The notes under the pieces: generated by a model
What the model was told of the DNA's origin: nothing
The model's input: only the letters and a program-made list of their open reading frames with translations
The model's database searches: none
Made by a program: the position numbers and the translations under genes
Source of the DNA: Chrysochromulina parva
Taxonomy: Eukaryota; Haptophyta; Prymnesiales; Chrysochromulinaceae
Assembly: GCA_002887195.1 (NCBI GenBank)
Contig: PJAB01000828.1
Location: forward strand, 1 to 20,098
DNA length: 20,098 bases
Direction: 5' to 3'
Shown here: piece after piece, positions 1-8,804 of the stretch
How the letters are laid out: each line of letters begins with the position of its first letter
How positions within the stretch are numbered: position 1 is the stretch's first letter

Positions 1-246
1 GCACGGCCCGATGTCGTTTCAGTAACGCACGGTAGGGACCGGTAGGGTTTTGTGGATTCAAGCAGGCACTCGACCTCTTCAGTCCAACGCCGTGCGCTCC
101 GACCGCACGCGCATCGACGAGAAGTTGCCCCACGCGACCGCAGCGATGCTGTGCTTCGTGAGGGTGTGGCCGAAGGAGTGAAGAAACGTCGTTCACAGCG
201 AACTTTTTTTGCGGAGATCCAGCGAAGCAGACGCCCGCATTCAGCG
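1..246. other. Window edge and 5' leader of the JmjC-like gene
   Basis: No independent gene is visible here. The frame of the downstream JmjC-like gene stays open back to about position 49, but the open part has no ATG before 247 (the first possible initiator in it is a GTG at 52). An ATG at 143 is in another frame and runs only a few codons to a stop. The stretch is probably 5' untranslated sequence. It could also hold part of an intron or an upstream exon, since a T-rich run at 205-212 is followed by an AG at 222-223. Confidence 0.4.
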
Positions 247-1083
247 ATGCTGTCGCCAGCATCGCGTCGAGTGTGCACTGTTGCTCAAGAGCCAGCCGAT
301 CTTCCTCCAGCCAATTTTGACTCACTGTATCGGTACACTAACACGCCGGTCGTCATCCGTAATGCTACGCTGAGTGCCACCGCTCAGTTCCGAGCGCTTA
401 CGCAGATGGATGCCCTCGCGGCCAATTACGGCGATGCGCTGGTGACACTCTCGTCTGCTAATGCATTCTCGTACGGCCGAAAGCGCGAACGCGTAAGGGT
501 ATATCTCGATAGTCTGCCGCTAGCCGCGGAGGCGTGGAGGCGCGCGATAGACAGCGACGATGACCAAGCGGCTGCTCAGACCTTTTACTGGTTTGGGGAG
601 CACAGCTCGGAACTGCAGTCTCTGCTCGATCTCTACCCGCTGCCGCGCTACGTGCGACCTGCGATGCGCTCACTCGAGCCCAGGCACTCGTCGGGCTACG
701 CCCTCGGATCGCTCCTTGGGCTGGCGACTGCCGCGGCGCCGCTGGTCCGTTCGGTCACGCTCGAGGAGAAGGGCACGCCTGCGCTGTCCTTCGGCGTCGC
801 ACCCAATCAATCTGGCGTGCCATTTCACTTCCACAACGACGGCTTCAGCGAAGTGCTGCACGGCATGAAGCGCTGGCTCTTCTATCCAAACCGTCCACCG
901 CGCTTTCGCGAGAACGCAACGTCGGCGTCGTGGCTGCGACACGACTACCCGCGGCTGCCACGGTCGGAGCGACCACAGGAGTGCGTTGTTGGGCCTGGTG
1001 ACCTGCTCTATTTCCCTAATGGTTGGTGGCACGCTATCATCAACGAGGGCGATGCGGTGGTCTTCATGTCGACCTTCTTGTGA
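247..1083 (+). CDS. JmjC/cupin_8-like 2-oxoglutarate-dependent oxygenase
   Basis: This is a 278-residue protein from the first in-frame ATG. The sequence shows a jelly-roll Fe(II)/2-oxoglutarate oxygenase signature: an HxD pair (H196, D198, in the string HFHND), then a KRW-LFYP strand about ten residues on, and near the C-terminus the distal iron ligand H262 in a P-x-G-W-W-H-x-I motif. The N-terminal part carries the TPVVIRNAT strand typical of the start of cupin_8/JmjC domains. Family members hydroxylate proteins or RNA, or demethylate histones; the small size with no reader domain favours a hydroxylase, but the substrate cannot be told. The protein ends soon after the distal histidine, so the domain fills nearly the whole chain. 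The true start is uncertain because the frame is open upstream without an ATG; an earlier exon outside the window is possible. Confidence 0.75.
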   Translation: MLSPASRRVCTVAQEPADLPPANFDSLYRYTNTPVVIRNATLSATAQFRALTQMDALAANYGDALVTLSSANAFSYGRKRERVRVYLDSLPLAAEAWRRAIDSDDDQAAAQTFYWFGEHSSELQSLLDLYPLPRYVRPAMRSLEPRHSSGYALGSLLGLATAAAPLVRSVTLEEKGTPALSFGVAPNQSGVPFHFHNDGFSEVLHGMKRWLFYPNRPPRFRENATSASWLRHDYPRLPRSERPQECVVGPGDLLYFPNGWWHAIINEGDAVVFMSTFL

Positions 1084-1187
1084 GTGTGAGCATGAATAGA
1101 AGATTAGAATCTGTGTTCACAGTCCTTAAACACTTAAAGTCAGCTGAAGAAGCAGTTGTTGGAGTCAGAGGCAACAGCGCCGTTCTC

Positions 1188-4100
1188 ATGGCCGTACGTC
1201 TCTCCGCTGAGGCGTCGCTCGGGGCATCGACGGAGCAGCTCTCCTTCCAGTCGGCGGAACAAGTCGTGAGCGTCGTCGGTCAGCGTCTCAAGTTCTGCCG
1301 CTGCGATGCACCTCTCGATCCAGATGAGACGCGATGGTTCAGCGGCAGCTCCGGCTACGGTATTGCGCTCGTCGCCACGTGCCCTCGGGCTGGCCTGTTT
1401 GCGTACACGGAGCGCAAGCTGCAGCCGCAGATCCAGATCTTTTCGTACCCTAGCATGATGGCCGGCGAAGTCCTCAGCGCCGACGACGTCCTCGAGTTCA
1501 CTGCCATCGCCTTCCTTCGCTCGGGCAAGCAGATTGCGGCGCTCAGCGGGCTTCCGGCCCCGACACTGTTCGTGTGGAGCCTCGCCGGTGCTTCTGGTGT
1601 CGAGCTGCTGGCCAAGGCTGCCCTCCCCGTGCCCTGTGACGCTCTCAGCCTCAACCCTTCTGGTGACGGCGCGATGTGCACGCTCGCCTCCAAGAAGCTG
1701 CTCATGTGGAGCTTGCGGCTTGTGTACCAGACATACCTGCTCACGAGCACAGAGGTCGAGTTCGAGCAGGAGGATGCCGAGCATCCAGACACGTGCATGT
1801 GGAACGCCCATGCGTGGGGCAGCTCCGGCACGCTCTACGCCGGCGCCGAGTCGGGCACGGTCACAGCCCTCCCCCGGGGACAGCCCGCGAGCCCGGTGTT
1901 GCGCCTTGACAAGGCGGTGCGGGCCCTCGTGACCGACGGCACCCACATGACCGTGGGATGCGCGGATGGTTCCGTCAGCTGGTTCCTCCTGGAGGAGCTC
2001 GATGGTGAGACGCCGCTGTGGACCGTTTCGCTCGGGCGCAGCGCGTTGCGCTCGCTCGTGATGGCGCCCGACTACGGCCGGTTGCTCGCGACGACGGCGG
2101 ACGGGGAGATGCACTTGATCGCATACACGGCGGAGGAGTTGCCGACCGAACCGGTGGCCAATCCGAACGAGGTGCTCGCCGTGGACCGCGTCGCCTCCTT
2201 CCACACCGCGCCCGTCGTGTGCGCCGCCATGCTGCCGCACGCCGCAGGCGGCGGCAAGGGTCACGACATCATCACCTGCTCCGAGGACGGTACCATGCGC
2301 TGCACCGACGCGCGCACGCGCCTCGAGGTGGCGCGCGTGATGACCTCCTCCGCCGCGCCACCCACGGGCATCGCGGCAAGCGCCGCCTCTCTCGTGATCG
2401 CGCTCGGCTCGGCCGACGGCGTGCTCCACCTCTACCAGCGCCACCTCGAGACCGCGCCGCTCGTGCGTCTTGGCTGGAGGGGGCGGCTTGGCGCGGCGGC
2501 GGTGACGCGGCTCGCCTTCTCGGCGGACGGCGCGTACCTCGCCGCGAGCTGCGCCGACGGCCTCACCGTCGTCTTCGAGCTCGCTCCGCACGCGTCGGAG
2601 CCGACGGTGCGATCGCACGTGAGCTTACCGGCCATGCCCACCTCGATCGCGTGGACAGCGGCAGGCAAGCTGATGCTCGCGATGCCCCCGAGCGTCAAGA
2701 GCCGTCTGCTGCTGCTCGACGTGCTCGAGAGCGCCGTGCCGAACGCCGACATGGCGCCCTCGATCGCACTTGCCTCGCCCGCCGTCGCCATCGTTGAGGC
2801 GCCGAGCCACTACGATGGGTGCACCGGTGGAGGCGCCACGACCGTCTTCGCACTCTGCCAGGACAAGAAGCTGCACGTGTACGAGATTCCCAAGGTGGGC
2901 GCCGTCGGTCAGGCGGTGCAGCCCCTCTCGTCGTATTCCAGCCACGAGAAGATGCCGACCGCCCTCGCCCTCTCTCCCGACGGCAACTTCGTCGCCACCG
3001 CGGCCAAGGACGGCTTCACTGTCGTGCGCTCGCTCATGCGAATCGAGGACCCGGTCAAGCTCGAGCTGCACGACTCGGTGCTCGGTGGTGTGGCGGCGCT
3101 TGTGCTCGTTCCCAACGTGTCGCCCGCGGCGACCCCAGGCTCGGCACTCGTGTACTCGTGCGGTGCGGACGGTGTCATGTTCATGACGGTGGCCAACCCC
3201 TTCGGCAAGAGCAAGGCGACGCCGCCATCGTATGTGCCGCGGCCGCTGCAGCTGCCCGAGGCCGCAGACAAGGAGGCTGGCGCGAAGACGGTGCTCGAGA
3301 TCGCGGCCGAGCGCGCGAACGCGCCCGTGGCCGAGAGCGCGGCGCGCGACGCGCTCGCGGCCAAGGTGCAGGCACTCAAGCACGAGCTTGACGGATTGCT
3401 CGCTGCCAACGCGGCGCTCGCAGACGATGACCTCGAGAAGCTGACGGCTGCAGACTTTGTGATCAATGAGCAACAGCAGGCTGCTTGGCGTCAGGAGGGT
3501 ACGCACAAGGTGAACGCGCTCAAAGCTAAGATCGAGGAGCAAAATATTACCAACCAGATCGTGAGCGACCGCATGCACCGCGAGTTCTGGCAGGGCATGG
3601 AAACGCCCCTGTCGACGCTTCACGGGTTGCCCGTGCCGGGCGCGCCGCCCAAGGGGATGCCTAAGTGCCTCTCGTACACGGTGCCCCAGCCCAAGCCGAG
3701 CGTCACCAAGGCACTCGAAAAGGTGAAGCTGCTCCGACGTGTCGAGTTGATCGTGGGCAGCTTCGAGGAGAGTGACCTGGGCACCGAAGGTGGCACCGCT
3801 ACCCTCTTCGCTGAAGGCAACACCTTCGCGTCGGGCATCGGGCGCGTGCTCAGCAAGGCCGAGCTCGCCGCGCAGAAGAGGACGGCGGCCGCCACGGCCG
3901 ACGCCGCGGGCGCACCTGCCGCCGCACCTGCTACCGAGGCCGAGGACGCCGCCGAGGATGCCAGCGCCACGCCCGGCGACGCGGCCGCGGCGGCGGGGAA
4001 GCAGAAGATCCTGCTGTATCCGACCTTCCAGCTGCACACGCCGTGGCGCAAGGCGGCACAGATGCTGCTGCACGGCGAGCAGCTGCGCGATCTCAAGATC

Positions 4101-6230
4101 GACTTCAATAACCAGCTCACCTCGCTACTCAACGCGAAGCGCGGCGAGCTCGAGCGCATCAAGGAACGGCAGGCCCGCATCCTTGAGATCATCAGTGAGC
4201 TCGAGCGGCTCGATTCGAAAGGCGACGGCGAGCCGACAGAGCGGATGGGCATCGAGCTCGAGGAGGAGCCCGATAAGCTGCTCGAGGTGGTCGATCAGGA
4301 GATCAAGTCGGCCAAGTACATTTCTCCCCAGGAGCAAATTCGCCTCGACAAGCTCGCGGAGGAGAAGCGCGCGCGCGAGCTCGCCGAGTCGGGCGACACC
4401 CTGGGCAAGCGCGGCCTCAACAACATGATGGGCGGCACGCTTGAAACACGGCGCGAGGAGGAGGCCATCTTCATCACGCTCGTCAAGCCCGAGTGGATGG
4501 ACACAAAGGACCCGAGTGAATTCACCGAGGATGACAAGAAGGAGATAAAGGAGTTTGCGGAGAAGCAGAAGAAGCTCGCGGCCGAGCGCGACAAACGCTC
4601 CAAGGGGTTGTCCACCGAGCTCCTCAAGACACGCCAGGAGATCGTCGACATTTGCACCGCCTTCAACGACCGGGTCAATGCGCTGCGCGACACGAAGCTC
4701 GTGTACGACAGCGCCCTGCATGAGAACGAGCTACTCACCATCCGGCTCGCGCAGGCGAAGCAATCGGCGACGGCCTTCCGGGCCAAGTCCAACTCGCTCG
4801 CCGACGAGCTCCAGAGTGCTCGCATGGCTCACGAGGAGGCGGCGGCCAGGCTGGCGGACTTTGAGGGCACGCGCAACGCGCAGGCGGCGCTCGTCGAGGA
4901 GTACAAGGCTCAAGACAAGGAGCTGGAAAAGGGGTTCAAGCGCGACTTCGCCGACGCGAAACGCATGGCCGACGCCGCACCGTCTCCCGAAATCTTTGAT
5001 GCCCTCAAGAAGCTCTTCAACCGACGCAAGGTGCTCAACGTGCCCAAGGGCACCAAGGCAGCTGCGAAGGCCGGCCCGGCTGCCGCGAAGCCAAAAGCGG
5101 CCGCCGCGGCGCCTGCGGGCAGCCGCGCCAACGCGGCGATGCTCGTCGCTGTGCAGTCCGGTGCCAGCGTGTCGAGCGACGCGGCCGCTGCGGGCGAACG
5201 CAGTGGTGTGTCGTACCCGCGGGACCCGTACTCGAAGCTCGACGCGCCCGAGACAGAGCAGATGGTCGAGGCGCTCGACGCGGCCGTGGACATGCCCGAG
5301 GGGATTTCTTTCGACTTGTGGGATCGTCTCGTCGAGGCGCGCGATACGAAGATCGAGGCGGAGGAGCAGCTCAAGGTGAGCACGGCGACGCTCGGCCGGA
5401 TGAACGAGTTCTACGCGCTGCTCTCGGGCGAGGAGGAGCGGTTGCGGCTGCGGATCGATGAGCTCGAGCAGATGCTCAAGGAGCGCAGCCAGCAGGCGCT
5501 GCGTGGCGCGTGGAACCTCGAGCTGCCCTTCAAGCTCAAGCAGGGCCAGGTGGAAGTGGAGGAGGCGGCCGTTGTGACCGATTTCAGCACCGCGCTGCTC
5601 ATCCACCGATCGGAGGTCGTCGACCTCAACCGCGAGATCCGCAAGCTCGGCGCCGAGAAGGTGACCATCCTCAAGGAGATCCGCGATTTCCGCAAGGGCA
5701 TCGTGTACATGCAGTGGGAGGGTACCAAGGCTGACATGGAGGCGGCCGACCTCACCCAGCGCACCAAGGATTTCCAGCTGCTGCGTGTGACCAAGGAGCT
5801 GCAGGAGACGATCCGGAGCGGCGGCCAGGACAATCATGCCATCGAGAATGCGGCGCTGGAGCGTAAGCTCGAGCAGCTCAAGCTGTCGCACGAGGAGAAA
5901 ATGGCCGATCTGCGTCGGCAGGTGGCCAAGATTAATTCGCTCATCGTCGACAAGCGCACCGAGATGGAATCGCTCAAGGGCCAGCTCGAGCAGCTCGAGG
6001 GTTCGGTGCTCGAACGCGAGATGATCTATGAGATCCAGTCCAAGAACTCCAATGCGAGTGGCGACTCGTACAAGCGCTTCGAGGAGATGCACATGAAGCG
6101 CAAGTTGCAGACGCTCGTCGGCATGCAGATGCAGGAGATTGGGCTGCTGCGCGAGGAGCTCGACCGCCTGCGCCGCCGCACCTTCCCCACGTTTACGCAC
6201 ATCGACCACCGGCAGTTGACGGATACTTGA
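1188..6230 (+). CDS. CFAP43: CFAP43-like cilia- and flagella-associated protein (WD40 plus coiled coil)
   Basis: The single uninterrupted frame gives about 1680 residues, close to the length of animal CFAP43. The first ~700 residues are WD40-like beta-propeller repeats; blades such as those ending in DGSVSWF, DGTMRCTD, DGLTVVFE and DGFTVVRS are visible. The rest is charged coiled coil, broken by two Ala-rich low-complexity linkers (about 3870-4000 and 5050-5200). In axonemes CFAP43 and its partner CFAP44 tether the inner dynein arm I1/f head to the doublet microtubule. An early FAYTERKLQP-type blade and a late DFRKGI-x-x-x-QWE segment in the coiled coil favour CFAP43 over CFAP44, from family knowledge, not alignment. 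ATG 1188 is preferred because 1092-1187 is AT-richer and looks non-coding; ATG 1092 (1712 residues) is the alternative. Only about 100 bases separate it from the upstream stop. Confidence 0.8.
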   Translation: MAVRLSAEASLGASTEQLSFQSAEQVVSVVGQRLKFCRCDAPLDPDETRWFSGSSGYGIALVATCPRAGLFAYTERKLQPQIQIFSYPSMMAGEVLSADDVLEFTAIAFLRSGKQIAALSGLPAPTLFVWSLAGASGVELLAKAALPVPCDALSLNPSGDGAMCTLASKKLLMWSLRLVYQTYLLTSTEVEFEQEDAEHPDTCMWNAHAWGSSGTLYAGAESGTVTALPRGQPASPVLRLDKAVRALVTDGTHMTVGCADGSVSWFLLEELDGETPLWTVSLGRSALRSLVMAPDYGRLLATTADGEMHLIAYTAEELPTEPVANPNEVLAVDRVASFHTAPVVCAAMLPHAAGGGKGHDIITCSEDGTMRCTDARTRLEVARVMTSSAAPPTGIAASAASLVIALGSADGVLHLYQRHLETAPLVRLGWRGRLGAAAVTRLAFSADGAYLAASCADGLTVVFELAPHASEPTVRSHVSLPAMPTSIAWTAAGKLMLAMPPSVKSRLLLLDVLESAVPNADMAPSIALASPAVAIVEAPSHYDGCTGGGATTVFALCQDKKLHVYEIPKVGAVGQAVQPLSSYSSHEKMPTALALSPDGNFVATAAKDGFTVVRSLMRIEDPVKLELHDSVLGGVAALVLVPNVSPAATPGSALVYSCGADGVMFMTVANPFGKSKATPPSYVPRPLQLPEAADKEAGAKTVLEIAAERANAPVAESAARDALAAKVQALKHELDGLLAANAALADDDLEKLTAADFVINEQQQAAWRQEGTHKVNALKAKIEEQNITNQIVSDRMHREFWQGMETPLSTLHGLPVPGAPPKGMPKCLSYTVPQPKPSVTKALEKVKLLRRVELIVGSFEESDLGTEGGTATLFAEGNTFASGIGRVLSKAELAAQKRTAAATADAAGAPAAAPATEAEDAAEDASATPGDAAAAAGKQKILLYPTFQLHTPWRKAAQMLLHGEQLRDLKIDFNNQLTSLLNAKRGELERIKERQARILEIISELERLDSKGDGEPTERMGIELEEEPDKLLEVVDQEIKSAKYISPQEQIRLDKLAEEKRARELAESGDTLGKRGLNNMMGGTLETRREEEAIFITLVKPEWMDTKDPSEFTEDDKKEIKEFAEKQKKLAAERDKRSKGLSTELLKTRQEIVDICTAFNDRVNALRDTKLVYDSALHENELLTIRLAQAKQSATAFRAKSNSLADELQSARMAHEEAAARLADFEGTRNAQAALVEEYKAQDKELEKGFKRDFADAKRMADAAPSPEIFDALKKLFNRRKVLNVPKGTKAAAKAGPAAAKPKAAAAAPAGSRANAAMLVAVQSGASVSSDAAAAGERSGVSYPRDPYSKLDAPETEQMVEALDAAVDMPEGISFDLWDRLVEARDTKIEAEEQLKVSTATLGRMNEFYALLSGEEERLRLRIDELEQMLKERSQQALRGAWNLELPFKLKQGQVEVEEAAVVTDFSTALLIHRSEVVDLNREIRKLGAEKVTILKEIRDFRKGIVYMQWEGTKADMEAADLTQRTKDFQLLRVTKELQETIRSGGQDNHAIENAALERKLEQLKLSHEEKMADLRRQVAKINSLIVDKRTEMESLKGQLEQLEGSVLEREMIYEIQSKNSNASGDSYKRFEEMHMKRKLQTLVGMQMQEIGLLREELDRLRRRTFPTFTHIDHRQLTDT

Positions 6231-6719
6231 ACTCGTGGGCCTCTACACGAGAGCAATGGAAGAGGCGAGCGCCCCCCGGGGAGAGGCAGGTTGTGAACGT
6301 GTCGTGTGTGGCACCGCAGCGGCCAGGGCGTGTGTGTGGTGCCATGTGCGGGCGTGCCATGCGTGGGTAACAGGGGATCGGCGCGCATGGATGACAGGGG
6401 AATATCGCTTGACGCGGTTTCGGACGACGCTCGACGGAGCCGAACGACGTGTTCTTTGAATGTGCGCGTCGAGAGTGATGTGGGCATGCCCTGGCGCTGC
6501 CACTACGTGCCAGCGCGGTGAGTTGTGAGGGAAGTTTCACACTACTCTGTTCGCTCCTTTTAAGGGGTTTCTCTCACTCTCACGTCAAACACTCAAGTGT
6601 CTCACAGCATTTTTGTGTGAAGGGTGAGGGGCCCCGCTGAGCGAGTCCACCTGTGATGCAAGCGAGGGTGCGACGTGCGCAACTTACGCGGCATTTCCGG
6701 ATACTTGGTGGCGCCGCGA
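6231..6719. other. Intergenic region between CFAP43 and the BSD gene
   Basis: I see no gene here. The first part is G/T-rich with repeated GTGTG runs. The part from 6540 turns pyrimidine-rich with a TTTTAAGGGG patch, probably promoter and 5' leader of the BSD-domain gene. A short inverted repeat, ACACT-CA-AGTGT, lies at 6589-6600. An ATG at 6656 opens an upstream frame of under 40 codons that overlaps the BSD start in another frame; it might act as an upstream ORF, but nothing supports it being a protein gene. Confidence 0.4.
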
Positions 6720-7322
6720 ATGCAAACAGTGCTCACAACTGTGGTGCACGCTGCTACTACCGCCTTTGAGTCCATCGCTCCAGCGCAACATTTGCGGCAC
6801 GAAGAGGCCAGCGAGGTAAGAGGTGCTGCGATTGCGCCTTGGCAGACGCTCAGCGAACAATTCTCAATCCTGGAGGACGAGCTGCGCGCTAGAATCTTCA
6901 AGATAGCTCAAGAGTCCAACTTTTCAGAGGCGATCGCCCAACGGCACACTGCCTTTCGGACGGGCAACATCATGCCCGGCTGCGGGCCGATGGCAGGTGC
7001 GGCGCTTGAGGCCGATGCAGTGCTGTGCGAGCTGCGCTATCGCCTTGTGCCCGCGAGAATCTCAGAGGAGGCCTTTTGGCGGTGCTACTTCTGGCACGTG
7101 TCGAATGTGAAGCTCGAGTTGCTACACGACTGGACAACGGCCAACAGCGCGCGGCGCGCGGCCGTGCTCGAGGATGACGCCATTCTTGCCTCCGATACGC
7201 CTGTTCGTGGTGATGCCGCTGCCGGGCCGCCGCAGCACCACATGGGCGGCGCAATCGCATTTCCCGCTGACGAACTCGATGCCGAATTCGAGAGGCTCGT
7301 GGGCAGTCCTTGTAGGGGGTAG
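6720..7322 (+). CDS. BSD-domain protein
   Basis: This is a 200-residue protein. The BSD signature is in the second half: a helix ending LRYRLVPARIS, followed by EEAFWRCYFWHVSNVK with the Phe-Trp pair and aromatic Tyr-Phe that define the domain. The N-terminal half is a predicted helix rich in Glu and Arg, as in small plant BSD proteins. It ends with an acidic DELDAEFERLV stretch, also common in that group. BSD domains occur in TFIIH p62, synapse-associated proteins and DOS2-like proteins. For this small class the molecular role is unknown, so no function is assigned. The frame is open upstream to a GTG at 6675, but 6720 is the first ATG in frame. No intron is apparent. Confidence 0.7.
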   Translation: MQTVLTTVVHAATTAFESIAPAQHLRHEEASEVRGAAIAPWQTLSEQFSILEDELRARIFKIAQESNFSEAIAQRHTAFRTGNIMPGCGPMAGAALEADAVLCELRYRLVPARISEEAFWRCYFWHVSNVKLELLHDWTTANSARRAAVLEDDAILASDTPVRGDAAAGPPQHHMGGAIAFPADELDAEFERLVGSPCRG

Positions 7323-7589
7323 AAGCGGGTAGTCAGGCTTCATTCACGGAGTCGCCTGCTGGTCCCTCGTATAAACTCGGTTGGGCTGGAACACTTGCTC
7401 GTGACGTGGTTTCCCCAGGGCCTCGTGTAGGTAGGAAACAAACACTTCGTATTCTGAGGTTATCGACGTCCCGCTTTGCAAGCTTCCCCCGGCATGCAGT
7501 TTCGTTAAAATCGCATGGTAAAGTCTTTTGTACGTTTCGACGTTCGCTTTTCTCCCAGGGGCTGTGCCCCGTGACAATTGTCAATTCCC
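7323..7589. other. Promoter and leader region of the GH7-like gene
   Basis: This gap of 267 bases has lower GC than the flanking genes. Two symmetrical sequences sit just before the GH7-like ATG: a GGGGC-TGT-GCCCC hairpin at 7558-7570 and the perfect 10-base palindrome GACAATTGTC at 7573-7582. The minus strand carries an open frame of about 77 codons without any ATG (7341-7580), treated below as doubtful. Confidence 0.35.
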
Positions 7590-8804
7590 ATGACCTTGGC
7601 TGCGGCGGTGCTCTTGGCTGCGGCGGTGGATGCCCAGGTGGCGGTCGGTCCTGTGATAGGCCTCGCAGGTTGGGCGCTTGATGATCCCGATCACCACAAC
7701 AAAGTTCGGCCCACGGCGAACGGAAGCACACTGCGTGTCACGAGTGACACGCGAGTGTTTTTGGTCAAGGATAGTCGTAAGACACTTTGGGCGGATCACG
7801 AGTACTTGAAGATTGATCTGCGATCGGGTCCGTTGCGATTCACGCTTGACCTGAGCGGCGTTCCGTGTGGCTGCTTGGCATGCGTTTATCTTGTCGCGAT
7901 GCAAGACCCAAGCAGAACCTCTCCAAACTACTGTGACATCTACGGTAGCACCGGTGGCACAGTCTGCCTTGAGGCGGACATCTTGGAGGCAAACAATGTC
8001 GCCTTTTCGACGAACCTTCACACGCGTGCAGGTGTGGGCCACGATGGCACCTGCAACGCGTGGGGCTGCCTAACCACGCTCGGACCCACGGCATCTCCTC
8101 AGGAAAGGAAGGCGTACGGGCCTGGGCGTGGCTTTAAGGTGGACACGCGCCACCCTTTCGACGTCGAGGTGAACATGGATGACCAGGGAGGCTTGAGCGT
8201 GAACCTGCTGCAAGGGAGCTCGCGCGTCGTTGCCTTTGATCCGCACAAGGCGGGTAATCCACAAGGGCGCGGGCTTCCGCCCGATGCCCTTCGCGCGTTT
8301 CGCGAGGCGATGGGGCGGCTGACGCTCGTGGCGTCCCTCTGGAGCACGGGTACGGCCAACGAATGGCTCGAGGGCAAGTGCATGGAGTGTGTCCTGGGGC
8401 AGGCGACGTACACGCTCTCCGATCTACGCCTGGGAAACCTCGGGCAGTTTCGGAACATCCCGCCAGGGTTACCGCCGAGGAGCCCGCTGCCTTTGTCGCC
8501 GCCGAGGAGCCCGCTGCCTTTGTCGCCGCCACTTTCACCACCACTTCCCTCTCCGCCATCACCACCGCTTCCATCGCCATCGCCGTCGCCGTCGCCACAC
8601 CCTGCCCATGAAGTACCACCATCTTCTTCGCCACCACCACCTTCCTCGCCACCAGCACCATGCTCGCCTTCTCCCCAATCTCCACCTTCTCCACCTTCTC
8701 CCTTCGCGCCGCACCTCCTCCTTTTGGGTTTCATCCTGCCTAGATCAGAGCCGAGCGCACAACCGCTAGGTGTGCTCCTTGGCACGTCCTTGTTAGTTCA
8801 ATAG
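7590..8804 (+). CDS. Secreted GH7-like (cellobiohydrolase/endoglucanase family) protein with proline-rich tail
   Basis: The 404-residue product starts with a clean signal peptide (MTLAAAVLLAAAVDA, then QVAVG). Residues 20-290 resemble glycoside hydrolase family 7. There is a beta-strand with LPCG-like VPCG at 91-94 followed by a VYLVAM strand. CLEADILEAN at 126-135 keeps the catalytic Glu128-x-Asp130-x-x-Glu133 (EMDIWEAN in fungal enzymes). Next come YGPG-x-x-x-VDTRHPF at 176-190 and MGRLTLVASLW at 241-251. The domain is about 270 residues against roughly 430 in fungal cellulases, so many active-site loops are missing. Residues ~290-375 are Pro/Ser-rich, like pherophorin or extensin linkers, and the last 30 are moderately hydrophobic. 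A role in cell-wall or scale glucan turnover is inferred. ATG 7590 is chosen because the signal peptide starts there. Confidence 0.7.
   Translation: MTLAAAVLLAAAVDAQVAVGPVIGLAGWALDDPDHHNKVRPTANGSTLRVTSDTRVFLVKDSRKTLWADHEYLKIDLRSGPLRFTLDLSGVPCGCLACVYLVAMQDPSRTSPNYCDIYGSTGGTVCLEADILEANNVAFSTNLHTRAGVGHDGTCNAWGCLTTLGPTASPQERKAYGPGRGFKVDTRHPFDVEVNMDDQGGLSVNLLQGSSRVVAFDPHKAGNPQGRGLPPDALRAFREAMGRLTLVASLWSTGTANEWLEGKCMECVLGQATYTLSDLRLGNLGQFRNIPPGLPPRSPLPLSPPRSPLPLSPPLSPPLPSPPSPPLPSPSPSPSPHPAHEVPPSSSPPPPSSPPAPCSPSPQSPPSPPSPFAPHLLLLGFILPRSEPSAQPLGVLLGTSLLVQ
8474..8527 (+). repeat. 27-base perfect tandem duplication in the proline-rich tail
   Basis: Bases 8474-8500 and 8501-8527 are identical 27-base units, each encoding nine residues rich in Pro, Ser and Leu. 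The repeat keeps the reading frame. It is followed by further degenerate CCA/CCG/TCN low-complexity sequence to about 8705, so tail length probably varies between strains. Confidence 0.9.

Noticed and set aside
1140..6209. Long minus-strand open frames opposite CFAP43 (492, 482 and 492 codons)
   Set aside because: They are a by-product of G/C-rich third codon positions in the sense gene. The products are rich in Arg, His, Leu and Gly with no domain pattern.
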